From assembly GCF_902364025.1 (NCBI RefSeq), contig NZ_CABJCG010000025.1:14683-78682 (forward strand): a stretch of DNA of 64,000 nt, read 5' to 3'. The notes below the pieces were generated by a model. It saw nothing but the letters and a program-made list of their open reading frames with translations, did no database searches and had not been told where the DNA came from. Of this stretch, positions 53,259-62,386 are shown piece by piece (position 1 is the stretch's first letter; each line of letters begins with the position of its first letter). Source of the DNA: Enterocloster lavalensis. GTDB lineage: Bacteria; Bacillota; Clostridia; Lachnospirales; Lachnospiraceae. A program made the translations under genes and the position numbers.

Positions 53259-53738
53259 ATGATTCGTTATGACCGTCTGTGGAAAACCATGGAAGACAAA
53301 GAGCTTACCCAATACCGCCTGATCAAGCAGCACGGCTTCAGCGCCGGCCAGATCGGCCGCCTGAAGAAGAACATGCATGTGTCCACCCACACCATTGATA
53401 CGCTCTGTACCATTCTGCAGTGCGGCATAGGCGACATCATGGAGTTCTGCCCCGACGAGACCTCCGGCTGGACCGGCCCCCTTCCCGCGGAGACGGAGGA
53501 ACCGGCCGCCGACAAACCCAAAGCGAAAAAAGCCGCCAAGGGCAAGACCGCCGCGGAGAAACCGGAAAAAGCCGCAAAAAAGGCCGACAAGTCCGGAAAG
53601 GAAAAACCCGACAAGGACGGCGCAAAGCCGTTAAAGGCGGAGAAAGAAAAAGCCCCCAAGGAAAAGAAATCCGGCAAGGGCGACAAGGCCAAGAAAGAGA
53701 AAGGCGACAAGAAGGGAAAGGGCGGCAAGAAGAAGTAG
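53259..53738 (+). CDS. HTH (YozG/XRE-type) protein with Lys/Ala-rich histone-like tail
   Basis: A 159-residue protein. The first 67 residues are a compact HTH (RLWKTMEDKELTQYRLIKQH, VSTHTIDTLCTILQCGIGDI, then MEFCP), as in YozG-like regulators, which normally stop there. A tail of about 85 residues follows, made almost only of Lys, Ala, Pro, Gly, Asp and Glu (KKAAKGKTAAEKPEKAAKKA-like), resembling histone H1 and bacterial H1-like proteins. I start at the ATG at 53259, after AAGGAGGAG. It probably binds DNA both specifically and through the charged tail. Its target is unknown. Confidence 0.85.
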   Translation: MIRYDRLWKTMEDKELTQYRLIKQHGFSAGQIGRLKKNMHVSTHTIDTLCTILQCGIGDIMEFCPDETSGWTGPLPAETEEPAADKPKAKKAAKGKTAAEKPEKAAKKADKSGKEKPDKDGAKPLKAEKEKAPKEKKSGKGDKAKKEKGDKKGKGGKKK

Positions 53739-53855
53739 GCCGCTGCCCGCATCCCACCTCCCCGGCAGCAGCCCGCGCAGGCAGTTCCGGGGAACGCGCG
53801 CCTTCCATAGAAATGCCGGAGGCGGTTTGAACTTCCGCCTCCGGCATACCTGTCT

Positions 53856-54074
53856 CTAATCCAAATACCCGGTCGTTTTGTAGGTATTGTACTGCCTTCT
53901 CAACCTGACCACCAGGGAGCCGTCCGGCTCTTTTTTCTTGTCCTCAATCACATATTGGGTCCTGTTCCGGTCCATCTTCTGACAGAACATCTCAAACTCC
54001 TGGTCCGGGTTCGCGTCGTTTGCGGTATCAAACCGCATAGTCTGTAACAGGCAGGCACTCATGATTCTTCTCAT
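53856..54074 (-). CDS. Small hypothetical protein
   Basis: A 72-residue protein beginning MRRIMSACLLQTM, with GGAGG 9 nt upstream of the ATG. The middle (DQEFEMFCQKMDRNRTQYVI) and the C-terminal strand-like VVRLRRQYNT suggest a folded domain. I recognise no family. It is transcribed alone. Confidence 0.55.
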   Translation of the reverse strand: MRRIMSACLLQTMRFDTANDANPDQEFEMFCQKMDRNRTQYVIEDKKKEPDGSLVVRLRRQYNTYKTTGYLD

Positions 54075-54336
54075 CAGGGCATTCCTCCGTATCGTTCTTT
54101 TTCTTTATTTTACCATTTCCATCGAAAAAATGTCAGCGTTTTTTCGCACTTATCACCAATTTTGTTTAATTTCCCTGCATATACGCCCACATTTTTTGTG
54201 TATAATGCACACTTTTTATTCATTTGCGCCGATGATCCGCACCGCTATCTTCCAAATATAGGTTGACAAGAACCACCAATTTGCTATGATTAAGGCAATT
54301 AACGATATAGAAATTTATCCTTCGGGGAGAGCCATT

Positions 54337-57039
54337 ATGCAAAAGAAAATCATTCCCATTACCCTGGCGGCTGCATTGCTGATTTCCAGTTTTCTTTCTC
54401 TCGTCTCCATTTCCCATCTCCAGGGCAATGCCCGCATCATCAACTATACCGGCGTTGTGCGCGGCGCTACCCAGCGCCTGGTGAAGCAGGAGCTCAACAA
54501 CACCCCCAACGACGGGCTGATGGAACAAATCGACGCCATTATTGAGGAGCTTTTGACCGGGGAAGGGGAAAACGGCCTCGCCCGCCTGAACGATCCCGGA
54601 TACCTGGAATTGGCGGCGCAGATGAAAGAGGACTGGCAGCAGATCCGGCAGCAGATTTATCAGGTTCGCGGCGGAAATGCGCCGGACGAGCTGTTCGCGG
54701 CCAGCGAACGATTCTTCGAGCTGGCGGATCAGGTCGTGAGCGCCGCCGAGGAGTATACGGAGGGCCGCGTACTCATGGCGCAGAGAAGCCTGTCCCTGCT
54801 GACCGGCGCGTTTATTCTTTTGGCCGTCGCGCTTTCCGTCCACACCTCCAGGCAGTCCGCGCGCCAAAAAGCCCTGGCTCAGGCCGAGGAAGCCAATAAA
54901 CGCCGGAGTGAATACCTCTCCCGCATGTCCGAGGCTCTGCGCGCTCCTATGAACGATATTTCCGAACTCATGTATGTGGCAGATCCGGAAACTTATGAGC
55001 TGCTATTCATCAACGACGCCGGGCGGGAAACCTTTGGCGTGGACGTGCTGGCGGGCCAGAAATGCTACCGCGTGCTTCAGAATGCGGACGCGCCCTGCAG
55101 CTTCTGCACCAACCATTTTTTAAAGGATGGCGAGACCTACACCTGGGAATACACCAATCCCGTCACCGGCCGCCACTACCTGCTTAAGGACCGCCTGATC
55201 GAGTGGGACGGGCGCCCTGCCCGGATGGAAATCGCCTTCGACAACACCAAGTCCGAGTGCGAAAAATTACAGCTCAAATTCACGCTGGACGCGGAAAAAA
55301 TGATCACGGAGTGCGTGCGCACGCTCTACCAGGAAAACGAGCTTAAAAGCGCAGTTTCCCAAATGCTTGAGCGGCTGGGCAGCTTCCTGTCGGCCGGCCG
55401 CGCTTACATCATCTCCATCCAGGAGGACTCTCTCTGCGAAGCCATTCAATGGGTCTCCGGCGGGACCCAGGCCGCGGAAGCACGCAGACACAATGTCCCG
55501 CTCTCCACCATCCGCCGCTGGCTTCCCTCCTTCGACCAGCGCGGATGTATCGTGATTGAGGACGTGGAAACATTAAAGGAATCCGATCCTGTGGAATATG
55601 AATTCCTGCACAGCCAGTCCATCCACAGCCTGGTGGCCGCTCCCATGGAAATGGACGGGACGCTGACCGGCTACCTGGGCGTTGACAACCCGTCTCCGGA
55701 CCACATGTCCAACATCGCTCCCCTGCTCCAGACCCTGTGCTATTTTCTTATGCTGGCCTGGCGGCACGCGCAGAGCCAAAAGCAGCTGTCCCAATTAAGC
55801 TACTATGACAAGCTGACCTCATTTTACAACCGGAACCGGTACATCGAGGATACGAAAGACCTTTCCACCGCCGAGGTCTCCGTGGGAATCGTCTATCTGG
55901 ACGTCAACGGCTTAAAGGACATCAACGACCAGCACGGCCACGCCTACGGCGATGAGGTTCTGGCGGAATGCGCCCGCAGAATGAAACACGCGTTCCCCGG
56001 CGCCAACTTCTACCGGATCGGCGGGGATGAATTCGTGATCATCTGCCCCGGATTGGAAAAGGAGCTTTTTGAGAGCAGAACCCGGGATCTGAAGGCCCAG
56101 TTCCGCGCAGATCCCATGTGCCGCGCGGCCATCGGTTCCCGCTGGTCGGAAAAAATCGACGATCTGAACCAGATTATCGCGGAAGCGGACGCCCGGATGT
56201 ATGAGGACAAGAAAACATTTTACCGCACCCACCCGGCCTCCAACCGCTACCGCCACCACAGCGACGAGCTGTTGTACCTGGCGGACCCCGCCGTCTTACA
56301 GGAAGAGATCCGGCAAAACCGTTTTGTTGTGTATCTGCAGCCCAAGATTTCCTGCCCGGATCGCAGGGCCGTGGGAACGGAGGCCCTGATCCGCTACCAG
56401 CCCCGACCGGACGCCCTGGTTCTGCCCGGAAATTTCCTCCCGCTGATGGAGGAGACGGGGGCTGTCAGTCAGATCGATTTCTTCGTGTTCCAGTTCGTCT
56501 GCTCCAGGCTCAAACGCTGGATGGAACAGGGCAAAGCGGTATTTCCGGTCTCCGTAAACTTCTCCCGCTGCTCCCTGGCGCAGCCGCTGTTTGTGGAGCA
56601 GCTCACCGAAATCTGTGATTCCTCCGGCATTTCCCCGGAGCTCCTGGAGATTGAGATCACGGAAAGCCTGCGGGAGGTGGAGGAACTGGATATCCGGGCG
56701 CTGATCATCAAAATCCGCGGGGCGGGCTTTTCCGTCGCCATCGACGACTTTGGGACCGAGTATGCCAACCTGGCCCTGTTGTCCTCCGTGGAATTCGACG
56801 TGCTCAAGCTGGACAAGAGCATGGTCGGCGACGTGGCTCACAATCCCAGAACCAGGGCAATCGTGGAATCCATCGCGGAAATCTGCGGCAAGTTAGGCAT
56901 CCGCATGGTGGCCGAGGGCATCGAGACGGAGGAACAGCTGGCGGCCTTAAACGCCTGCGGCGTGCGGCTGGCCCAGGGCTTCCTATTTGGAAAACCGGTC
57001 TGCGCAGGCCAGTTCGAAAAAACATATTTGCAGCAATGA
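54337..57039 (+). CDS. Membrane GGDEF-EAL cyclic-di-GMP enzyme with sensor domains
   Basis: A 900-residue signalling protein. Order: membrane helix (about 5-25), extracytoplasmic sensor with helical content, second membrane helix (about 150-170), a short coil with SRMSEALRAPMN (195-206), a PAS-like domain with CYRVLQNADAPCSFC, a GAF-like domain, GGDEF with intact RIGGDEF (560-566), and EAL starting near 660 with TEAL (E682). Further EAL motifs are visible: EITES, IDDFGTEYANL and KLDKSM. Both catalytic centres look intact, so it may make or degrade c-di-GMP. The segment at 195-206 is a histidine-kinase H-box in which the histidine is replaced. I start at the ATG at 54337, after GGGGAGAG. Confidence 0.92.
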   Translation: MQKKIIPITLAAALLISSFLSLVSISHLQGNARIINYTGVVRGATQRLVKQELNNTPNDGLMEQIDAIIEELLTGEGENGLARLNDPGYLELAAQMKEDWQQIRQQIYQVRGGNAPDELFAASERFFELADQVVSAAEEYTEGRVLMAQRSLSLLTGAFILLAVALSVHTSRQSARQKALAQAEEANKRRSEYLSRMSEALRAPMNDISELMYVADPETYELLFINDAGRETFGVDVLAGQKCYRVLQNADAPCSFCTNHFLKDGETYTWEYTNPVTGRHYLLKDRLIEWDGRPARMEIAFDNTKSECEKLQLKFTLDAEKMITECVRTLYQENELKSAVSQMLERLGSFLSAGRAYIISIQEDSLCEAIQWVSGGTQAAEARRHNVPLSTIRRWLPSFDQRGCIVIEDVETLKESDPVEYEFLHSQSIHSLVAAPMEMDGTLTGYLGVDNPSPDHMSNIAPLLQTLCYFLMLAWRHAQSQKQLSQLSYYDKLTSFYNRNRYIEDTKDLSTAEVSVGIVYLDVNGLKDINDQHGHAYGDEVLAECARRMKHAFPGANFYRIGGDEFVIICPGLEKELFESRTRDLKAQFRADPMCRAAIGSRWSEKIDDLNQIIAEADARMYEDKKTFYRTHPASNRYRHHSDELLYLADPAVLQEEIRQNRFVVYLQPKISCPDRRAVGTEALIRYQPRPDALVLPGNFLPLMEETGAVSQIDFFVFQFVCSRLKRWMEQGKAVFPVSVNFSRCSLAQPLFVEQLTEICDSSGISPELLEIEITESLREVEELDIRALIIKIRGAGFSVAIDDFGTEYANLALLSSVEFDVLKLDKSMVGDVAHNPRTRAIVESIAEICGKLGIRMVAEGIETEEQLAALNACGVRLAQGFLFGKPVCAGQFEKTYLQQ

Positions 57040-57054
57040 CTGCATCCAGTTAAG

Positions 57055-57089
57055 AAAAAGCATGGGGCCCCAACGCTCCATGCTTTTTT
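57055..57089. terminator. Bidirectional terminator between the GGDEF-EAL and carboxypeptidase genes
   Basis: AAAAAGCATGG (57055-57065) pairs with CCATGCTTTTT (57078-57088), giving A- and T-tracts on both sides of an 11-bp stem between convergent genes. Confidence 0.88.
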
Positions 57090-57105
57090 CGTCACTTCCG
57101 GCAGA

Positions 57106-58788
57106 TCACCGCCATATTCCATTTTCATCTACCCGGTATCCGTCGGGCGTCACGGTGTCGGTCAGCATCACGCCGTCGCTTCCCAGGTAGAAATACTGTT
57201 CATTGGTCTTGACCCAGCAGTTCTTCGCCATGGCGCCGCTGGAGTGGAAATAGTACCACGCGCCGTTGTTGAACTTGCGCCAGCCCACGGCCATGTAGGC
57301 GTTGGGGTCAAACCAATAGTCCTCCCCCGCAATCTTCAGCCATTGGTTGGACGCCCTGGAGCCGTCCTCCTTGATATAGAACCATCCGGTGGAGTCCTGG
57401 TTCCATCCCGATGTGGGATTGCCAGTTCCCGGGCCGCCGCTGCCGCCGTCCGCGCCTTCGGCGCTCTGCTGCTTTGCCAGCTCGAAACCGTAATCCAGAA
57501 GGGCCTTGGTGTCCGTGTAGTGGGTGGATTTGCTCTTCATCACCACCGCGATCAGGCGCACGCCGTCCCGTTCCACCGCCGTCACCAGCGTGTTGCCCGC
57601 CTTGGAGGTGTATCCGGTCTTGCCGCCGATGATTCCGGCGTAATAACGGGAATCATTGGGATACAGCATCTTGTGTCCGATGGAAATGGTTCTGGCCGCA
57701 TTTTTCTTGGTCGCCGGCAGGTCATAGGACAGGGTGGAGGCAACTGTGCGCACCGTACCGTTCTCAAAAGCCGCCTTGGCGATCAGCGCCATGTCATTGG
57801 GCGTGGTATAGTGGTCATTGTCGTTGAGCCCGTGGGGATTGGTAAAATGCGTGTTGGTACAGCCCAGGGCCGCGGCCCTGGCATTCATCATATCCGCAAA
57901 CTTGGCGTTGCTGCCCGCTACGTGCTCCGCCAGAGCGTTGCCCACTTCGTTGGCAGACTTTAACAGCAGGGCGTAAAGGCATTGGCGCACCGTCAGCTTG
58001 TCCCCCTCCACCAGGTTGAGGGACACTGCTCCCGCCTCCAGATTGGTGGTGGCGGTGGAAGAAAAGGTCACGGTATCATCCAGATTGCAGTTCTCAGCAA
58101 CCAGAAGAGCTGTCATCAGCTTTGTGATACTGGCCGGGTAAAGCTTTGTGTCTCCGTTTTTCGAGAACAGAAGCTGGCCCGTGGAAGCGTTCAAAAGAGC
58201 CGCTCCCTCCGCGGCGATCACCGGCTCCGCTACGGCCGTGTTGGACGTCTGGCCTGAATTCTGGCCGGCAGACTGGCTCTGGGAGGCGGACGGGTCTGAG
58301 GGACCGGTGGTTCCAGGGGTAGTGCCTTGGCCGGGAGTGGTTCCCTGGCCGGGGGCGCTGCCCTGGCTGCCGGTGGTTTCCTGGCCGGGAGCGCTGCCCT
58401 GGCTTCCGGTGGTTCCTTGGCCGGGAGCGCTGCCCTGACTGCCGGTGGTTCCCTGGCCGGGGGCGCTGCCCTGGCTTCCGGTGGTTCCTTGGCCGGGAGC
58501 GCTGCCCTGACTGCCGGCGGTTCCCTGGCCGGGGGCGTTTCCCTGGCTGCCGGTGGTTCCCTGGCCGGGGGCGCTGCCCTGGGCGGCCTGTCCGCTGCCG
58601 GAGGACGGTCCTCCTCCGTTCTGTCCGGAAGAGCCAGAGTTTCCCCCTGAGCCCATGCTGGCCACGGAGCTCTCCTCTAACGGTGTGATCACCGGAGAGG
58701 AAGCGAAGGCATACGCGGCCGGTCCCAGGACCAGCGCCGCGCTCAGGCACGCGCTCAACAGTATCTTATATGGAAATCGTCTTTTCAT
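57106..58788 (-). CDS. D-alanyl-D-alanine carboxypeptidase (S11) with repeat linker and wall-binding repeats
   Basis: A 560-residue exported penicillin-binding protein. The signal peptide is at 1-29. A Gly/Ser/Gln/Pro-rich linker (about 45-165) contains seven 12-residue units (GSAPGQGTTGSQ). The S11 transpeptidase fold follows with S220-x-x-K223, SAN (278-280) and KTG (390-392). The C-terminus holds choline-binding-like repeats (GWNQDSTGWFYIKEDG, GWRKFNNGAWYYFHSSGAMA, YFYLGSDGVML). It trims the terminal D-Ala of muropeptides. The long repetitive linker between membrane exit and catalytic domain is unusual. AGGAG lies 8 nt before the ATG. Confidence 0.93.
   Translation of the reverse strand: MKRRFPYKILLSACLSAALVLGPAAYAFASSPVITPLEESSVASMGSGGNSGSSGQNGGGPSSGSGQAAQGSAPGQGTTGSQGNAPGQGTAGSQGSAPGQGTTGSQGSAPGQGTTGSQGSAPGQGTTGSQGSAPGQETTGSQGSAPGQGTTPGQGTTPGTTGPSDPSASQSQSAGQNSGQTSNTAVAEPVIAAEGAALLNASTGQLLFSKNGDTKLYPASITKLMTALLVAENCNLDDTVTFSSTATTNLEAGAVSLNLVEGDKLTVRQCLYALLLKSANEVGNALAEHVAGSNAKFADMMNARAAALGCTNTHFTNPHGLNDNDHYTTPNDMALIAKAAFENGTVRTVASTLSYDLPATKKNAARTISIGHKMLYPNDSRYYAGIIGGKTGYTSKAGNTLVTAVERDGVRLIAVVMKSKSTHYTDTKALLDYGFELAKQQSAEGADGGSGGPGTGNPTSGWNQDSTGWFYIKEDGSRASNQWLKIAGEDYWFDPNAYMAVGWRKFNNGAWYYFHSSGAMAKNCWVKTNEQYFYLGSDGVMLTDTVTPDGYRVDENGIWR
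58330..58585. repeat. 36-bp coding minisatellite in the carboxypeptidase gene (7 units)
   Basis: A GC-rich 36-bp unit recurs about seven times with few substitutions (for example GGTGGTTCCTTGGCCGGGAG beginning alternate units). Two unit variants alternate, suggesting duplication of a 72-bp block. Confidence 0.9.
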
Positions 58789-58924
58789 TCTGTGTTCTCC
58801 TGATCCATCATTTTACCGCAGAATTCCCTTACGGCTGCTCCCGGCTTGCGGTCCGTTCCCAGACTCCGCCGGAACTTGCATTGTGAGCTGCGCGGTTGGT
58901 AATCATGGGCAGCTTGCATTGTTT

Positions 58925-59080
58925 CACTATTATACTTTGTCATCAGCCGTCAGGCTGATGATAAGAAATGCGTTTCCTTATTATACTTTGTCACCAGACG
59001 CCTGGCTGATGATAAGAAATGCGTTTCCTTATTATACTTTGTCACCAGACGCCTGGCTGATGATAACAAATATGTTTCCT
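58925..59080. repeat. 51-bp tandem repeat (3 copies) in the region upstream of the carboxypeptidase
   Basis: TATACTTTGTCA recurs at 58931, 58982 and 59033, 51 bp apart. On the minus strand each unit carries a perfect TATAAT in the context AAAGTATAATAAGG, plus a short hairpin (ATCAGCC/GGCTGAT in the first copy). No gene is supported in the 397-bp gap 58789-59185. Confidence 0.85.
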
Positions 59081-59185
59081 TATTATATCACAACAATGCG
59101 AGACTGAAAATCCGATTTTCTGACAATAACCTTACAACTTTTTGAACGGTTGCGGCGAATTGCGGCGGAACCGTCCATGCCTGGT

Positions 59186-60202
59186 TCATTTCCCTTGGCT
59201 CAGTCTGCGGTAGAGCATCTCCAATTCCTCGGGATACAAACAGTTGTCCAGACTCCCCTCCCCCACCGCGCGGCGGCAGTCCGCAAGATCCATCCACATC
59301 ACGGATTCCAGCTCCTCCTTCTGAAGTCTGAGCGCAGAGGTCTCAACCGGTTTCCGGTAAATGTAGACGGCGCTGATCTCATGATCTTTAAAGAGCCTTC
59401 CACCAAAAAACGCTTCCCGGTACGTCCGGCGAAACCCTACGAACTCCAGGTCCTCAGCCCGGGCGCGGAGGCCCAGCTCCTCCTCCAGTTCCCGGAGCGC
59501 GGCGGGAAGAAAATCGTCTCCCGCCTGGAGGTGCCCCGCCGACGAGACATCGTAACAGCCCGGGTAGGAATCCTTGTCCCGGCTCCGCTTCTGCAGCAGG
59601 ACGTCCCATCCGCCGGAAGCATTTTCCCGCACCACCCAGATGTGGGAAGTACCGTGGGGATCGCCGTTTAAGTGCACCAGCTCACGTTCCCGGGCCACGC
59701 CGGTGACATTTCCCTCGCTGTCCCGCACGTCAAACAGCTCCAGCTCCCGGCCATCCAGAGCCGCGTACACCAGCCGCTTTTCGCGGTAGGAAAGCTTCAG
59801 AGAGAAGAACGGGCGCTTCTCATTGAGAATACGGAAAAAGATTTTATCCCCCTCCCAGAGATTCAGCTTCAACACCGCTTCCCGATCCACCCATTCCAGC
59901 ACACCCTCGTCGCAGGCCATCAGCTCCCCGGAAAATTTGTCCGCTGTAAACAGACAAATGTACTCATCTTCCCAGCCTTCGGATGAGAAGGTGATCACGC
60001 CGCGAAACTGCCAGGAAAGCAGCGTCAGCCCGGTCTCCTCCTTTACTTCCCGCAGCACGCATTCCTCCGGGCTCTCACCGGCCTCAAAATGCCCGCCCAC
60101 GCCGATCCATTTATCCTTGTTAACGTCATGTTCCTTGCTTACCCGGTGAAGCATCAGGTAGGCATTTTCCCGCTCAATATAGCAGAGTGTGGTAAGTTTC
60201 AT
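59186..60202 (-). CDS. Two-domain Nudix hydrolase
   Basis: A 338-residue fusion of two Nudix domains, each with an intact box. The N-terminal box is GGHFEAGESPEECVLREVKE (then ETGL), MutT-like, as in 8-oxo-dGTP diphosphatases. The C-terminal box is AGHLQAGDDFLPAALRELEE (then ELGL), of the isopentenyl-diphosphate-isomerase/YfcD-like type with RDKDSYPGCYDVS ahead of it. I start at the ATG at 60200-60202, with AAAGG 9 nt upstream. It may sanitise nucleotides with one domain and act on another diphosphate with the other. The substrates are inferred from subfamily resemblance only. Confidence 0.88.
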   Translation of the reverse strand: MKLTTLCYIERENAYLMLHRVSKEHDVNKDKWIGVGGHFEAGESPEECVLREVKEETGLTLLSWQFRGVITFSSEGWEDEYICLFTADKFSGELMACDEGVLEWVDREAVLKLNLWEGDKIFFRILNEKRPFFSLKLSYREKRLVYAALDGRELELFDVRDSEGNVTGVARERELVHLNGDPHGTSHIWVVRENASGGWDVLLQKRSRDKDSYPGCYDVSSAGHLQAGDDFLPAALRELEEELGLRARAEDLEFVGFRRTYREAFFGGRLFKDHEISAVYIYRKPVETSALRLQKEELESVMWMDLADCRRAVGEGSLDNCLYPEELEMLYRRLSQGK

Positions 60203-60380
60203 GTCGCACATCCTTTCTCCCCCTCCCAGGGCATTCTGAGGCCCTCAGAGGCCATTTTACTGCGCCTTATGGTAAAATTCTACAGCCCTGCGCGGCAAAC
60301 GCCTGCGGGCTGCGGCTGCAAACGTTTGCTACCAGGCAATCCCATGATAGTTGCGGCTTCGGTCCATTGCCGCCTGGCAA

Positions 60381-60600
60381 TCTCCCACCGGCTGTGTGTG
60401 CAGTCCAGGGCAGCCTGGCCTTCTCTCATCAGCTGTGTGCGCGGTACAGGGCAGCCTGACCTTCTCCCACCGGCTGTGCGCGCGGTACAGGGCAGCCTGG
60501 CCTTCTCTCGCCGGCTGTGTGCGCGGTACAGGGCAGCCTGGCCTTCTCTCATCGGCTGTGTGCGCGGTATAGGGCAGCCTGGCCTTCTCCCATCGGCTGC
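60381..60600. repeat. 41-bp intergenic tandem repeat (about 5 copies)
   Basis: GCAGCCTG occurs at 60410, 60451, 60492, 60533 and 60574, exactly 41 bp apart. Each unit can fold GGCTG...CAGCC. Because 41 is not a multiple of three, open frames through it are accidental. It fills most of the 464-bp gap between the Nudix gene and guaB; otherwise the gap holds only the guaB terminator. Confidence 0.92.
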
Positions 60601-60620
60601 TCCTGCGTGCCATTGCCAAG

Positions 60621-60654
60621 CAAAAGAAAGTCCGCCGGAATGCAGCGGACTTTC
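60621..60654 (-). terminator. Terminator of guaB
   Basis: GAAAGTCCGC (60626-60635) and GCGGACTTTC (60645-60654) form a perfect 10-bp stem with a 9-nt loop, followed by TTTTG on the minus strand, 13 bp after the guaB stop codon. Confidence 0.88.
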
Positions 60655-60666
60655 GGAAGTTTTTGA

Positions 60667-62187
<1,521 letters not shown>

Positions 62188-62203
62188 CAGTTAACTGCTT
62201 GTT

Positions 62204-62222
62204 GTTAGTATCTAATACTAAC
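62204..62222. promoter_or_regulatory. Palindromic operator over the guaB -10
   Basis: The perfect 8-bp arms GTTAGTAT (62204-62211) and ATACTAAC (62215-62222) flank CTA. The right arm contains the -10 hexamer, so a dimeric repressor would block transcription. It is not a PurBox. The regulator is unknown. Confidence 0.6.
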
Positions 62223-62243
62223 AAATTTTACAGAGCTTGTCAA
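62215..62243 (-). promoter_or_regulatory. Promoter of guaB
   Basis: On the minus strand a perfect TTGACA (62238-62243), a 17-nt spacer and TAGTAT (62215-62220); a close sigma-A match about 90 nt before the guaB start. Confidence 0.82.
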
Positions 62244-62316
62244 ACAGAATCGTCCCCTGCTATTCATTGAATTTACTTATAGGACCTCATGAGCCGCTCT
62301 TATACCGTATAGAGGG

Positions 62317-62348
62317 CGGAGGCCCCGGCCAAGTGGCCGGAACCTCCG
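62317..62348 (-). terminator. Hairpin after the LPXTG gene, possible terminator
   Basis: CGGAGG/CCTCCG encloses CGGCCA/TGGCCG, a strong stem about 40 bp after the stop codon of the surface-protein gene. No clear T-run follows on the minus strand, so termination is uncertain. Confidence 0.45.
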
Positions 62349-62386
62349 TCTTTACTGCTTACGTTTTAATGCTTTGTTCACTCCGA

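Noticed and set aside
60381..60600. Regular 41-bp repeats considered as a CRISPR array
   Set aside because: The units are directly adjacent with no unique spacers between them, and no cas genes are present.
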